Source: a virus. From it: a stretch of DNA of 64,000 nt. A program made the translations under genes and the position numbers. The notes under the pieces were generated by a model. The model was not told where the DNA came from, searched no databases, and worked only from the letters and a program-made list of their open reading frames with translations. Positions 32,334 to 42,900 of this stretch are shown piece after piece. Numbering within the stretch: the stretch's first letter is position 1; each line of letters opens with the position of its first letter. The DNA is taken from positions 62,001-126,000 of the IMG/VR virus record IMGVR_UViG_3300009164_000038. One strand, 5' to 3'.

Positions 32334-35123
32334 ATGATACAACCAAGAACAGTATACGAAACAGTTTATCCCGAACTAAACTTTTATTCAGTTGAAAAAA
32401 TTGGATTTACTAATATGAGCGATTTAATGGTCGATGCATATGGAATTTTAGTAGGCAACGGATTTCAAAAAGCCAATGTAACTATTATCGACGAAGTTGG
32501 TAACGAAGTTGGCGATGCTGGCGTACCAAGTGAAAGATATTGCGAAATTGAATCTGGAGGATTAGGATACAAGGTGGGTGATACCCTTGAACTAGCAATT
32601 CCAGACGAAATTGATGTAGATCAAAACTTGCTAGTTGGACATAATTATAAAATTTTATCACTTGGTACAACTGATTTCATTGATTTTGGGGCAAGTACAA
32701 ATACAATTGGTACAATTTTTACAGCGTTTGTTCCATACGCAAAATATAATGACCGTACAGGAACTGGAACAGGAACTGCGCAACCATTGGATTTAAAAGG
32801 TCCAAAACTTGAAGTTAAGGCAGTTAATCCAGTTGGTGCTGTTACTTCATTGGCTGTTAAAGTCGGAGAAGTCAACGACTGGTATAGGATGGATCAAAGA
32901 CAGGCTACACCATTGACATACCTCGGGCCACCGGGGACATCCCCAGCTCAAGGTGCAACGGGAGTTACCTACGTTTGCCAAGGTACATATAGAGGTGCAC
33001 CAGGTGCTGCAGGTAAACCATCTGCACATAAAGGCGACGATACCCCGTTTGGTTCAGCCGCCATACCGAATACCTCATTTGCAAAGGTTGGCTGGGCAGC
33101 TGGTGCAGCGACAACCGGCAACCCTGCGGACGTAGCGCCAACAATATCACCGTTTGGTTCGGGGTCAAATCCTCGTCCTCGCGAACCCTGGCAGGCGCAG
33201 TATGGATACGGCACAAATGGTGAGCGTCTCTGGCCCAGAGGTATTGAAATGGACCCTGATGCAACCGGCTTCGGGGTTACTTACGAATCAACTTCGGCCG
33301 GTATATGGTTTTCGGTATTACACACTACTGCTTATACAATGATAATGCCAGGGCAAGAAATTATATTAAGTACCGAGGTCGGCAAAAGAGATGTTCAAAG
33401 TTATATTCCACCAGGTACAAAAGTAAAAAGTGTTAAATCTTTTGAAGTTGTAACAGGTATAAGAACTCGCCCCGAGTTAACGCATAAAGTGATAGGCGGC
33501 ACGGGCGCGCCTGTTGATAGAACTTATAGTTCAGAAGCAGTAACACTGTATACCTATATTGAACTTGAAGCGGCACCCGGAAACTCAGAATTAGTAAATA
33601 TAAATGTAGGTGATACTTTACTTTTTAGAGGTTCGGGTTTAACTATTAACGATAATGTCAGAAATCCAGCTGGATTTTTAGCAACATTAGAAGCCACTGG
33701 CGATGTTGATCCAATAAATGATCCTACAGGACTTTTTGGAAATATAAAATTAGATAGAGATGGCGATACTAGTATATCACAGTATCTAGAATTAAATGGT
33801 GTAACAGATCAAAAATATGCAGACACGGTAAAAACACCTAAGATGCATGCCGGCATGTCAGTTAGAATGCCACGTGGCGATACATCAGTTTATCTGGAGC
33901 CTGATTTAGATCTAAAAATTGTTGAGGTAATGGAGGAATTCTACGATATACCTAACCAAACTTGGTTTGCCAATGTTCGATTGAATAAACAATATGCTCA
34001 GCATTCGGGTTTATATGTAAATTGTCTTTTCCCTGAAATGCAACCATGGAGAGTTACATTTGAGGTATTACGAAATAAACTCAAGCCGCTTGCCGGGGCA
34101 CAGGCAATGAATGTATATGCAGGAACACCAATGCAATTAACAGACGCAGGCACGGTTGCAAATGTTACCAAAGCCGACGGAACGATAGTTGATAGAGCAG
34201 GAATGATGGGCGAAAAACCAGGTCTTGCTTCAACTTATATCGACAAGCAACAGGGGTATGCATCCCATGGCGGCGCACCTGGTATTACCACTAATATTGG
34301 GCCAGATCCTGCAAAACCAACCGAAGGATTTGTTAACAGAGAAGTCAGAGTCGCTCTGAGCCCTGAAGCATATCCGTTGAATTATACAATGACTATAACC
34401 AATCGCGGTTTATTCTTTGGCGTTTGGGAAGGGAATTGGAGCAACATGCAAAAAGCTGCATCAATTAGCATAATTGATAAAGATAGCTTCTTTAATTGGT
34501 TTTTAATACAACGCCCAGTTGACAGAGAAAATGGCAGAACATATTGCAAAGGTCGAGCACCTGTGTTTTGTGTTAATAGTGTTGGGTATAGATATTGGAA
34601 ATTTATAGTTAGAGAAGAAGATATTACACATCCGCAGCAAGGCGATCCGTGGAATGTAAGAGACTTTATAGATCCTAGGTCTGGAATAGGTTACACTGGA
34701 TCGGCAGGTATTGGTGCTGCAAATGCTGTACAATCTCTTACAGCCACCGCTAGTACAGTTGGAAAAACAGCCATACTTCGAGAAATTGAGTCTAAATATA
34801 GAATACCAGCTGATACACATACGCAGGATAGTTATGCAATAATGAATACAACTAATCAAATATCATTGACTGAGTATAATACATATCTTATATCATTCTT
34901 ACATAATTTGACTACTCCTAGATTCAGATACTCAGAAGAGTTAGACATGATTGGGCAAGCATCTGCTGATGTTTGTATGTCGGGTAATGATGTGGTGTTA
35001 ACTGCTCCAAACGGCGCTGGAGTATACGGCGAACCATCACCTAGGACATATAGGGCTATGCCTTCAAACTTACCATATAATACAGGTCTGAGGATCTGTG
35101 TTATAAGAGATATTCCACATTAA
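32334..35123 (+). CDS. Virion structural protein, paralogue of the next gene
   Basis: 929 aa from ATG 32334, chosen because AAGGAG lies 9 nt before it; a TTG at 32313 is upstream of that site. Residues about 96-150 hold a GTTDFIDFGASTNTIGTIFT module also found in gp6. The C-terminal third has YPLNYTMTITNRGLFFGVWE, FNWFLIQRPVDRENGRTY, and APVFCVNS, followed by FIVREEDITHP and LTTPRFRYSEELDMIGQ. The same series occurs in the next protein, so the two arose by duplication. Such pairs occur in environmental T4-like phages as structural proteins of unknown place. No enzyme motif is seen. Confidence 0.75.
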   Translation: MIQPRTVYETVYPELNFYSVEKIGFTNMSDLMVDAYGILVGNGFQKANVTIIDEVGNEVGDAGVPSERYCEIESGGLGYKVGDTLELAIPDEIDVDQNLLVGHNYKILSLGTTDFIDFGASTNTIGTIFTAFVPYAKYNDRTGTGTGTAQPLDLKGPKLEVKAVNPVGAVTSLAVKVGEVNDWYRMDQRQATPLTYLGPPGTSPAQGATGVTYVCQGTYRGAPGAAGKPSAHKGDDTPFGSAAIPNTSFAKVGWAAGAATTGNPADVAPTISPFGSGSNPRPREPWQAQYGYGTNGERLWPRGIEMDPDATGFGVTYESTSAGIWFSVLHTTAYTMIMPGQEIILSTEVGKRDVQSYIPPGTKVKSVKSFEVVTGIRTRPELTHKVIGGTGAPVDRTYSSEAVTLYTYIELEAAPGNSELVNINVGDTLLFRGSGLTINDNVRNPAGFLATLEATGDVDPINDPTGLFGNIKLDRDGDTSISQYLELNGVTDQKYADTVKTPKMHAGMSVRMPRGDTSVYLEPDLDLKIVEVMEEFYDIPNQTWFANVRLNKQYAQHSGLYVNCLFPEMQPWRVTFEVLRNKLKPLAGAQAMNVYAGTPMQLTDAGTVANVTKADGTIVDRAGMMGEKPGLASTYIDKQQGYASHGGAPGITTNIGPDPAKPTEGFVNREVRVALSPEAYPLNYTMTITNRGLFFGVWEGNWSNMQKAASISIIDKDSFFNWFLIQRPVDRENGRTYCKGRAPVFCVNSVGYRYWKFIVREEDITHPQQGDPWNVRDFIDPRSGIGYTGSAGIGAANAVQSLTATASTVGKTAILREIESKYRIPADTHTQDSYAIMNTTNQISLTEYNTYLISFLHNLTTPRFRYSEELDMIGQASADVCMSGNDVVLTAPNGAGVYGEPSPRTYRAMPSNLPYNTGLRICVIRDIPH

Positions 35124-35140
35124 TTAGGAGTTTAATAATA

Positions 35141-36922
35141 ATGGCATGTTTTAATACTACAAAATACGGGTTCACTAGCATTCTGGACCTTGTGACTGAT
35201 GTAATGAAAGAAATGACCGGACAAGGTATGAATCGTGTTCCGTTTTTTAGAATTGTATATCCTAGTGTATCGTTACAAGTTGGGGGAATTGCTGCGGCAG
35301 GAAATATTTCAATTGTAGGCATACCCTATAAGGTTCCACATGGAACTAAAATTACTGTTACTGCTGGCACTGGCGCTGGGACGGCGGGTACTATAGCACC
35401 AGGTAATTATTATGTTTATAGATCGTATACCACTTCCGGAGTTTATGAGCCCAGCATTGACCCAGCCGTGCCTGATGGAGCAAGCGTGGTATTGAAATTA
35501 GTCACAGAACCAGTTACTGTATCTGGCGGAAATACTCCAGGAATAGTTAACCCAGTAACCACTGTTGGCGCCGGAACTGGATACAGTTTTACAATGCCAT
35601 ATGTAAAAAGTGTACCTCCGCCACATACTCCATGGGGTGGAGCAGGCGGCTATGTTGGACCAGACATATTGAATCCACTTGTACCAACAACACCAGCAGA
35701 TGCTGACGACAATACAAGAAATGTTCCTTGGTCTCCAGATCCTGCGTCAACTAATCCAATTCCAACTGATAGTTCTGCTGGAGCAAGTTGGGGAGTTTGG
35801 ATTTTAGAATCGACTCCATTGGTTGATCCTTTAGCTGATCAAGTTCAAGTTGGTGCATTTAGATCGGCAGCCGGTAATAGTTCAAATTGGAGAGTTTGTT
35901 TTAATGCAATATCTGACACAAAAATGGCAATACATTGTGCTACAGAATTACAATTACCAAATACTGGAAATATTGCACAATTAAACAATCGAGCCTATTC
36001 GACAGCTCCTACAAAAACAGAACCAGCAGGTAATTTAAGTTCGTTTGGTCAAGACTGGACAAGTGCGGCACCAGATCCAGCAAAAGCATTGTCTCAAATT
36101 TGGCTCAACAGAGATCCCGACATAGGGTCTGAGGGTGCGTACCCAATGAGCTATTGTATAACAATGACTAATAGAGGTTGGTTTTTTGCAGTATGGGAAG
36201 GTAGTCAAGAAGAAGTACCCGAAGGTACGTTTGATATAGGCAATAACCCAAATCCATTACTTGCTAACAATATTGGTAACAGTCCATTCCGCTGGGTCTT
36301 ATGTCAACGATCAGTTGATCGAATAACCGGGCATGTAAGGGGCGGAGGAAAAATGCGTAATCAACGATTCCCTTACAATCCTGCTATTTCATACGAAACT
36401 AGCCGATGCCCTGTATTTGTGGTAACCGGAATGGGTGCTCCACAGAGTTTTACAAAGTTTATTCTTCGAGAAGTAGATGTATCGGCACCAAGCATTAAAA
36501 AATCAGCTACTATACAAACTGAGGATAATCCGCCGTTATTAAATCCATATCCGCAACAGTCATTGACTGAAAATGGGGACTTTGTAGTTACATTTTTAAA
36601 TAATTTAAGTACTCCTAGATTCCGTTATGCAGATGAATTAGATATGTTAGGTACTGTGTCGTCTGAAGTGGTCGGACCAGGATCGGTAATTGAAGTTGAT
36701 GTATATAATGAAGGCCATGGTGGGTACGATGAACGTGGCGTAAAACGTGCATCCACTACCCCATCGCTGGGTAAAAGAGTATATCAGGCATTGTACGGAA
36801 CTGAAAGATTTGGTACTGGTATGCGATTAATGGTATTAACTAAAATGGGGTATTTTGCCGACCTAGACGATGTTGATCTGCAACGAGCCGCTAGTAATGC
36901 TGCCGAAGACAGTCATATTTAA
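35141..36922 (+). CDS. Virion structural protein, shorter paralogue
   Basis: 593 aa. Shares with the preceding protein the order YPMSYCITMTNRGWFFAVWE, FRWVLCQRSVDRITGHV, RCPVFVVTGMG, FILREVDVSAP and LSTPRFRYADELDMLGT. Both also begin with a similar N-terminal helix (FNTTKYGFTSILDLVTDVMK here; ELNFYSVEKIGFTNMSDLMV there). It lacks the long middle part of its paralogue. Likely a virion surface or fibre-attachment protein; function unknown. It is followed by an inverted repeat TCCTTTA-TAT-TAAAGGA at 36926-36942 without T-run. Confidence 0.75.
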   Translation: MACFNTTKYGFTSILDLVTDVMKEMTGQGMNRVPFFRIVYPSVSLQVGGIAAAGNISIVGIPYKVPHGTKITVTAGTGAGTAGTIAPGNYYVYRSYTTSGVYEPSIDPAVPDGASVVLKLVTEPVTVSGGNTPGIVNPVTTVGAGTGYSFTMPYVKSVPPPHTPWGGAGGYVGPDILNPLVPTTPADADDNTRNVPWSPDPASTNPIPTDSSAGASWGVWILESTPLVDPLADQVQVGAFRSAAGNSSNWRVCFNAISDTKMAIHCATELQLPNTGNIAQLNNRAYSTAPTKTEPAGNLSSFGQDWTSAAPDPAKALSQIWLNRDPDIGSEGAYPMSYCITMTNRGWFFAVWEGSQEEVPEGTFDIGNNPNPLLANNIGNSPFRWVLCQRSVDRITGHVRGGGKMRNQRFPYNPAISYETSRCPVFVVTGMGAPQSFTKFILREVDVSAPSIKKSATIQTEDNPPLLNPYPQQSLTENGDFVVTFLNNLSTPRFRYADELDMLGTVSSEVVGPGSVIEVDVYNEGHGGYDERGVKRASTTPSLGKRVYQALYGTERFGTGMRLMVLTKMGYFADLDDVDLQRAASNAAEDSHI

Positions 36923-36981
36923 ATCTCCTTTATATTAAAGGAAAAAATAATTGACTATGTTACACCCAATTGGAGGGCATG

Positions 36982-39900
36982 ATGTTCAACAGTGTTTCGG
37001 CATGCACCCCCAATAGTGTTATTACTGTAGATTTTTATTCAAGTAAATCTCAAACATTTAATATCTCAACAGTGGGGGTTATATTATCAGTTAATGATAG
37101 TATAATTTCCACGCGCCCGGTTGATTTACTTCCGTTAGATCATGTACAAGTTACTGTAACTACGCCTAATTCGTATTTAGGTTATCAAATTTACGAATAT
37201 CAACTTGATAGTCTAACGCAAACATCTGCAATTGTTAATAAAAATGATTATAGACCGTCTGTTAAAACTACAGATGCTAGAAAAAAATGGTTCAATTATG
37301 CACCACAGGTATTTTTAATTAGTTTCTATAAAAGTGCAATAAACAATCAACGGCGATTGGGATTTAATTATAATCTAACGCCTAATATTTTAGCATATCA
37401 CATTGTATTAGATCATATAAATGATACAGTATGTTTTTACGCAGACACCGAAGAGTTAATTTCTAAAGTATACTTACCGGCTGGTCCAATTGAATATCGA
37501 AAACTATCAAAGATCAATCCTGCTACTAATAAATTAGAAACCGAGGCAGTGGTACTATGTGCAGACAAAAAAATGTACAGGATTACCCTTAGGTCGCAAT
37601 CTTTTAATACTAATTCATTTGATCCAATTGTAACACCAATTGGATCATTTAATAATAATTTGCCATTTGAAGCCGATCTTCCCAGTGGACAGTCGTATAC
37701 AGATGCAAGACGAGCGTATTATAGATCAAAAATAAATCCTATAGTAACGTCGTTTGATATAAATCAAAATAATACATATATATGGGTAGTTGGACAAGGA
37801 AGTATATATTATTTAAATAATCAATTTGAATTGATTTCAACATTTAATAGTGCGTTAGATAAATTTTCTTCAATAGCCTGCATTGGTACCGGTGCAATTG
37901 TTGTTACAACGTTGGGAATAATATACTATGTAAGTAATTCTGGCGAGTTTTCACAAATGCAGACACTAGGGCAAGATGTTAATTCAGTTGGCACACCATC
38001 AACTATGCCCGACAGTGATTTTGTAGGAATACCCGATCCGAACAATTGTCGAATAATAGTTACAAATTCTGACGCAAGCAGTTTGTATTACATTCCTACC
38101 CCAAATATGGCACCGGCATATGCAAGGCAATTTAAACACACACTATGGGTAACAGGACACGACAACAATACTGCATTATCAATTGATTCAACTAATCAAA
38201 TAAAAGAATATCGTTTTGATAATAAAATTACACTAATATCAGTAGTAGGCAATAGTTATCTTGCAGTACATTATTTGCAAGAATTTTCTACACTAAATTT
38301 AGTGGCGCCCACTGGTGCCAGCATTAAAAAAATAATTCCATTTAAATTTGATGATAAAATTGGGCCATTGAGTCACATTGGCACCAGACCAGTTCGCGTG
38401 AAAATGTTAGGAATTGAATCCATTGCAGCTAATACCAGTAGAGATTTAAGCTATTGGGTCAATGGTGCAAAAGCAGCAACAAATACTAAATTTAATACCG
38501 GTGATTATTTAGGTGTTAGTTTCAGAGCATATGCCAATGGAGACTATAGACGTACAATTGTTATAGGCGAAACAGCAATTGATTGTAATTTTACTGTAAA
38601 ATCGTCAACTAGTAATTTAGATTTTTTTGTACCTAATACAGTAGCACTAAACAGGTATAGTTCATTATCACTAACTCCAATTCGATATTCGAGCACTGTT
38701 AATTTTGGTAATATAGATACTGGTGCAAATATTGGTATATCGTTGCCGTTCAATTTAACTATGTACGGTACTAATTATTCAAATATAAATGTAGCAACCG
38801 ACGGATATATAACGTTTGGCAGCACTGTACTAACTGGCAATGTGGAATTTGGTAGTCTACATAAAGATGCATTGTATATTGAGACTGCACGTGATCTGTA
38901 TCTTGGTGCCCCGATCGATAATAGAGATCCTTTAAATGTACATCCGGCAACATTAAATAGTGGTAATACACCGGGTTTGTATTATAAGTCGGGAATTATA
39001 GAAGAGTTTCAGACCATTAGAATTCGTTGGGTGGGAACAGAAGCTCAACCGTACCCATTGGGAAATCTTGTTACCTGTAGAGCCACAACGATCAACTCAA
39101 CTAAAGTTCCTCTTGCATCGGTTACTGATGTAAATGTGGGAGATTATGTTAGTGGCACAGGAATTACGCTTTCTACTACTGTAGTATCAATTACTGATCT
39201 AATAGATCTTAATTTCGTTGCCGCTAGTGTTAACACTATTTCTAAATTTATAAAAATTAATTATGATGCGGTTGCTCTAATTCACTTTAATAATTCTTTA
39301 AATCTCCAATTAGTAGGAAATCCGTTAATAAATTATGCTTACAATAATACTGTTGGCTATCACAATACGTTTGTATTATCGGCGCCAAGTAATATAATAA
39401 CTTCGTCGGCTAGTGTCAAATTGATTTTAATTGATTCGTTTACTAACTTACTTGTGTTCGATGGACATGTCGATTCTGATGTTGACGACTCATATTATGT
39501 AGTTTTTACAAAAAAACCAAGTGGTCTATCAGCATACTTAGATGGGATTCAAACTATAGATAGACTAACTATTTCGATTACTTGTATAGGACACGTAGGT
39601 GGTGGGCCCATTACTAGCATAGTGTCTGAATTTTATGTAAGTCAAGCAGATTATAATAAAATATATATTAATTTGGTTATTACTAATGTCACAAATGGAA
39701 CTATTATAAGTAAAAGGTTTGATGGTGCATACATAATTACTACTGTTATGACTAATAGTATATCGGTTGGTACTGCATATACAATAAACAGTACAAAAAT
39801 CCAAATGTCGGGTTTAACAGCTACCGACGGATATTCAATATATTACGCAAACGTTGAGAACTATAGCACTGGGCCTACTGGGCCGGCTGCAACGCCAGTT

Positions 39901-42900
39901 AAATTTCATAGACTCGGTTTTGAAGTTGATAGTACAACGTATTTGACGTCTGGTTCAATTTTATCTATACAACGAAAAAGTGTTGAGTTAAGTCAACCGG
40001 CGAGCATATCCATGGATACCGATTTGCTATTCAAAACAATATTACCAGTTAAAGAGCTTACCTATGAGGTTGGAATTTCTGTTGGTAAATTAATGCAATT
40101 CATTGAATATTTTTACGATAATTCTAATCATTTAAGTACAGCAAATGTCGGAATGGGTAGTACAGCAAGTTTAACTTATACTACCGTAGCTGCTAATCAG
40201 AGTGTTGTATTTTACAGTGATGTTGGTGTAGGAGCATGGAGCGTAGCAGGCATTGGCAGTTTTGATTATATAGATCGGGGATTTTGCCCTTATAATAAAT
40301 TTCAAATAATTAGACCGGTGACAGTTCCTCGAAAAAATGAAACTAAAATTGAAATTTTAATGACTCAGACTATACCAAATAATAAAGATATATACATATC
40401 GGCCGAGTTTGGATTTTTAGCTATAAATGGGTCGGAATATACCGACAATGTAAAAATAAAAGAAAATGATATAATTTCTTTAACTGTGCCATTTAATACA
40501 TCTCAACGGCTAGTTACTCCTTTAATTAGTATTGGAAATTATAAATTTGCAGTACCAATGATATCAGATTCTGTATTTTTTCCGAATAATCGTACAGTTG
40601 GACCGTACTACGGGTATCAAGTAAAAGAAACAGTAATCATATTAGATAATCAATTGATTAAAACTTATATAACCACCACATTTACTATTCCTCTGACAGA
40701 TACTTATTATATACCGGATTATTATAATCAACTATTTCTATTAACAAGAACCCCTACTATTACTCGACAAGTACTGCCTGCTGGAACTTATTATAATTTA
40801 CGTGCTGGTGATATTATTACAATTGAAAATATATTAACTCCTTCTAGTATATACGATGTTTATGACATACTAGTTTCTACTGCTAGCAGAGCAATCAGGA
40901 TTAGTGTCAGAACTGGTTCCGGACCAGTTTTTAATTATATTGATTTTGGAACATTAGTTGAACCATATGCTAGAGGACTAACATACACAATTGACCCATT
41001 GTATAGCTCAGTGGGTTATGTAGGAGACTTGTTTTCTACATCAAACATAACTTTAACAGCAACTACTGCTATTTCAGGCGGCGGCCTGTATATAGACACA
41101 GCGTATGCCAATATTATAATTAATAATGTTGATAAAGGAAGATATGCAACTAATGTGTCAACCGGTGATATTATTTCTTTAAGAAGAACAATAGTAAACT
41201 ATGTAGAAAGTAACGTTACTTTATATCAGGTTAAAACCGACACTACAATATTAAGCAAAGTTTATATACCAATTGGTAATTGGGGTCTTCAAAATAAAGT
41301 TATTGTAAATGAAGGGCTTGCCCCTACTGAAAAATTAGTTACAGGTAACATTGCGCCAACCTTGGTTTCTGACTCTTCGCCATTATTCAAAATGGATACA
41401 CAATTTGAGGCCGAAAGTTCAACAAATATTAAAATTAAGTCAACCCCACAGCACTTAGCAACATTAAATTATCTTAATGTACCAAAAATTGATAATGTTA
41501 AATTTCAAAATACTAGCATTGGGATGGGTCAAATGACTTTTTCAAAATTGCCTAGACTGAGTCTGAGTCTCTCTGAAGTTTTTCCAACTAAATTATATAG
41601 TATTAGTTCTCGTCTGACAGCAAACGTTTTTCCAGAATTATCTAAAACTTCTAGTTATATAAAATTAACACAAGGAAATCTTGTATTGCCTCATAGTATT
41701 AGTTATATGAGTGTAGGGTCTTATATGCCATTGTTACCTTACAATATTAGCTATCTTAAATTGGGTGGTTTCGAGCCATTGTTACCTTACAATATTAGCT
41801 ATCTTAAATTGGGTGGTTTCGAGCCATTGTTACCTTACAATATTAGCTATCTTAAATTGGGTAGTTTCGAGCCATTGTTACCTTACAATATTAGCTATCT
41901 TAAATTGGGTAGTTTCGAGCCATTGTTACCTTACAATATTAGTTATAATTTAAGTGAAACATTTAAGCCAGAGATTGATAATACAGCAACTTATTATAAA
42001 AATCAAAGATTTAAGGACACAATTAGTACTATAGCAACTTATTATATAAATGATACTTTTTTCACCGAATCTGATGCTGCGATAACTTATTATACAAGCA
42101 CAGAGTTTGAAGCAAAAGCTGACACTATTTCAACTTACAACATTAGTGATCAATTTGACATCAACCGCGACGGTGGCGGAAACGATTTTAGTCCGGATAA
42201 ATTCGACATTAATTTGCTACCAGGTGGCCAACAATTTCATTCAGGGTCAGTCTCAAATTTACCAACTAATGTTACATTAATGAATTATAATATGCCGTAT
42301 AACCGCGAAAATGATTTCCAATTGCCAAATTATAATATGCCGTATAACCGCGAAAATGATTTCCAATTGCCAAATTATAATATGCCGTATAACCGCGAAA
42401 ATGATTTCCAGTTGCCGGATTATAGAATGCCGTATAACCGCGAAAATGATTTCCAGTTGCCGGATTATAGAATGCCGTTTAAACGTGAAATAGACATTAA
42501 CGAAAATCATTATAGAAATGATGCAAATACTATAAATCCAACAACACAATTTGGGGCAATTTTCCCGCCGAGTAAAATAAACGCTACAAATTTATCTATC
42601 TATTTGACTCCAATTACTATACATAGAGATATTATGACAGGCGATATTTCGCCGGTGATGAAAAATAAGTCAGAACTGTATGCTAGTATTGTAGCCAATG
42701 CTGACCCTAAAGAAGTTGAGTTATATACATATATTGATCCTATTAGGCACAACAAAACCTATTTATTTGATACTCTTAAATCGGCTGCCGATCCTAAGGA
42801 AAGTGTATTAAAAGACGCAATTTATTCACTAGCAGAAGCTAAAGTAGCTATATCTCATACTGATTTACCACCGTACAATGAAAATATACCAACTGAATTA

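Noticed and set aside
36926-36945. TCCTTTA-TAT-TAAAGGA as a plus-strand terminator
   Set aside because: The stem is AT-rich and followed by A-rich, not T-rich, sequence on the plus strand.
36957-37016. Nineteen-codon frame MLHPIGGHDVQQ upstream of the giant fibre
   Set aside because: Too short and overlaps the fibre start in another frame; no support as a gene or as a frameshifted start.
41734-42480. Short direct repeats as a possible CRISPR array
   Set aside because: Tandem without unique spacers and in frame within a fibre gene.
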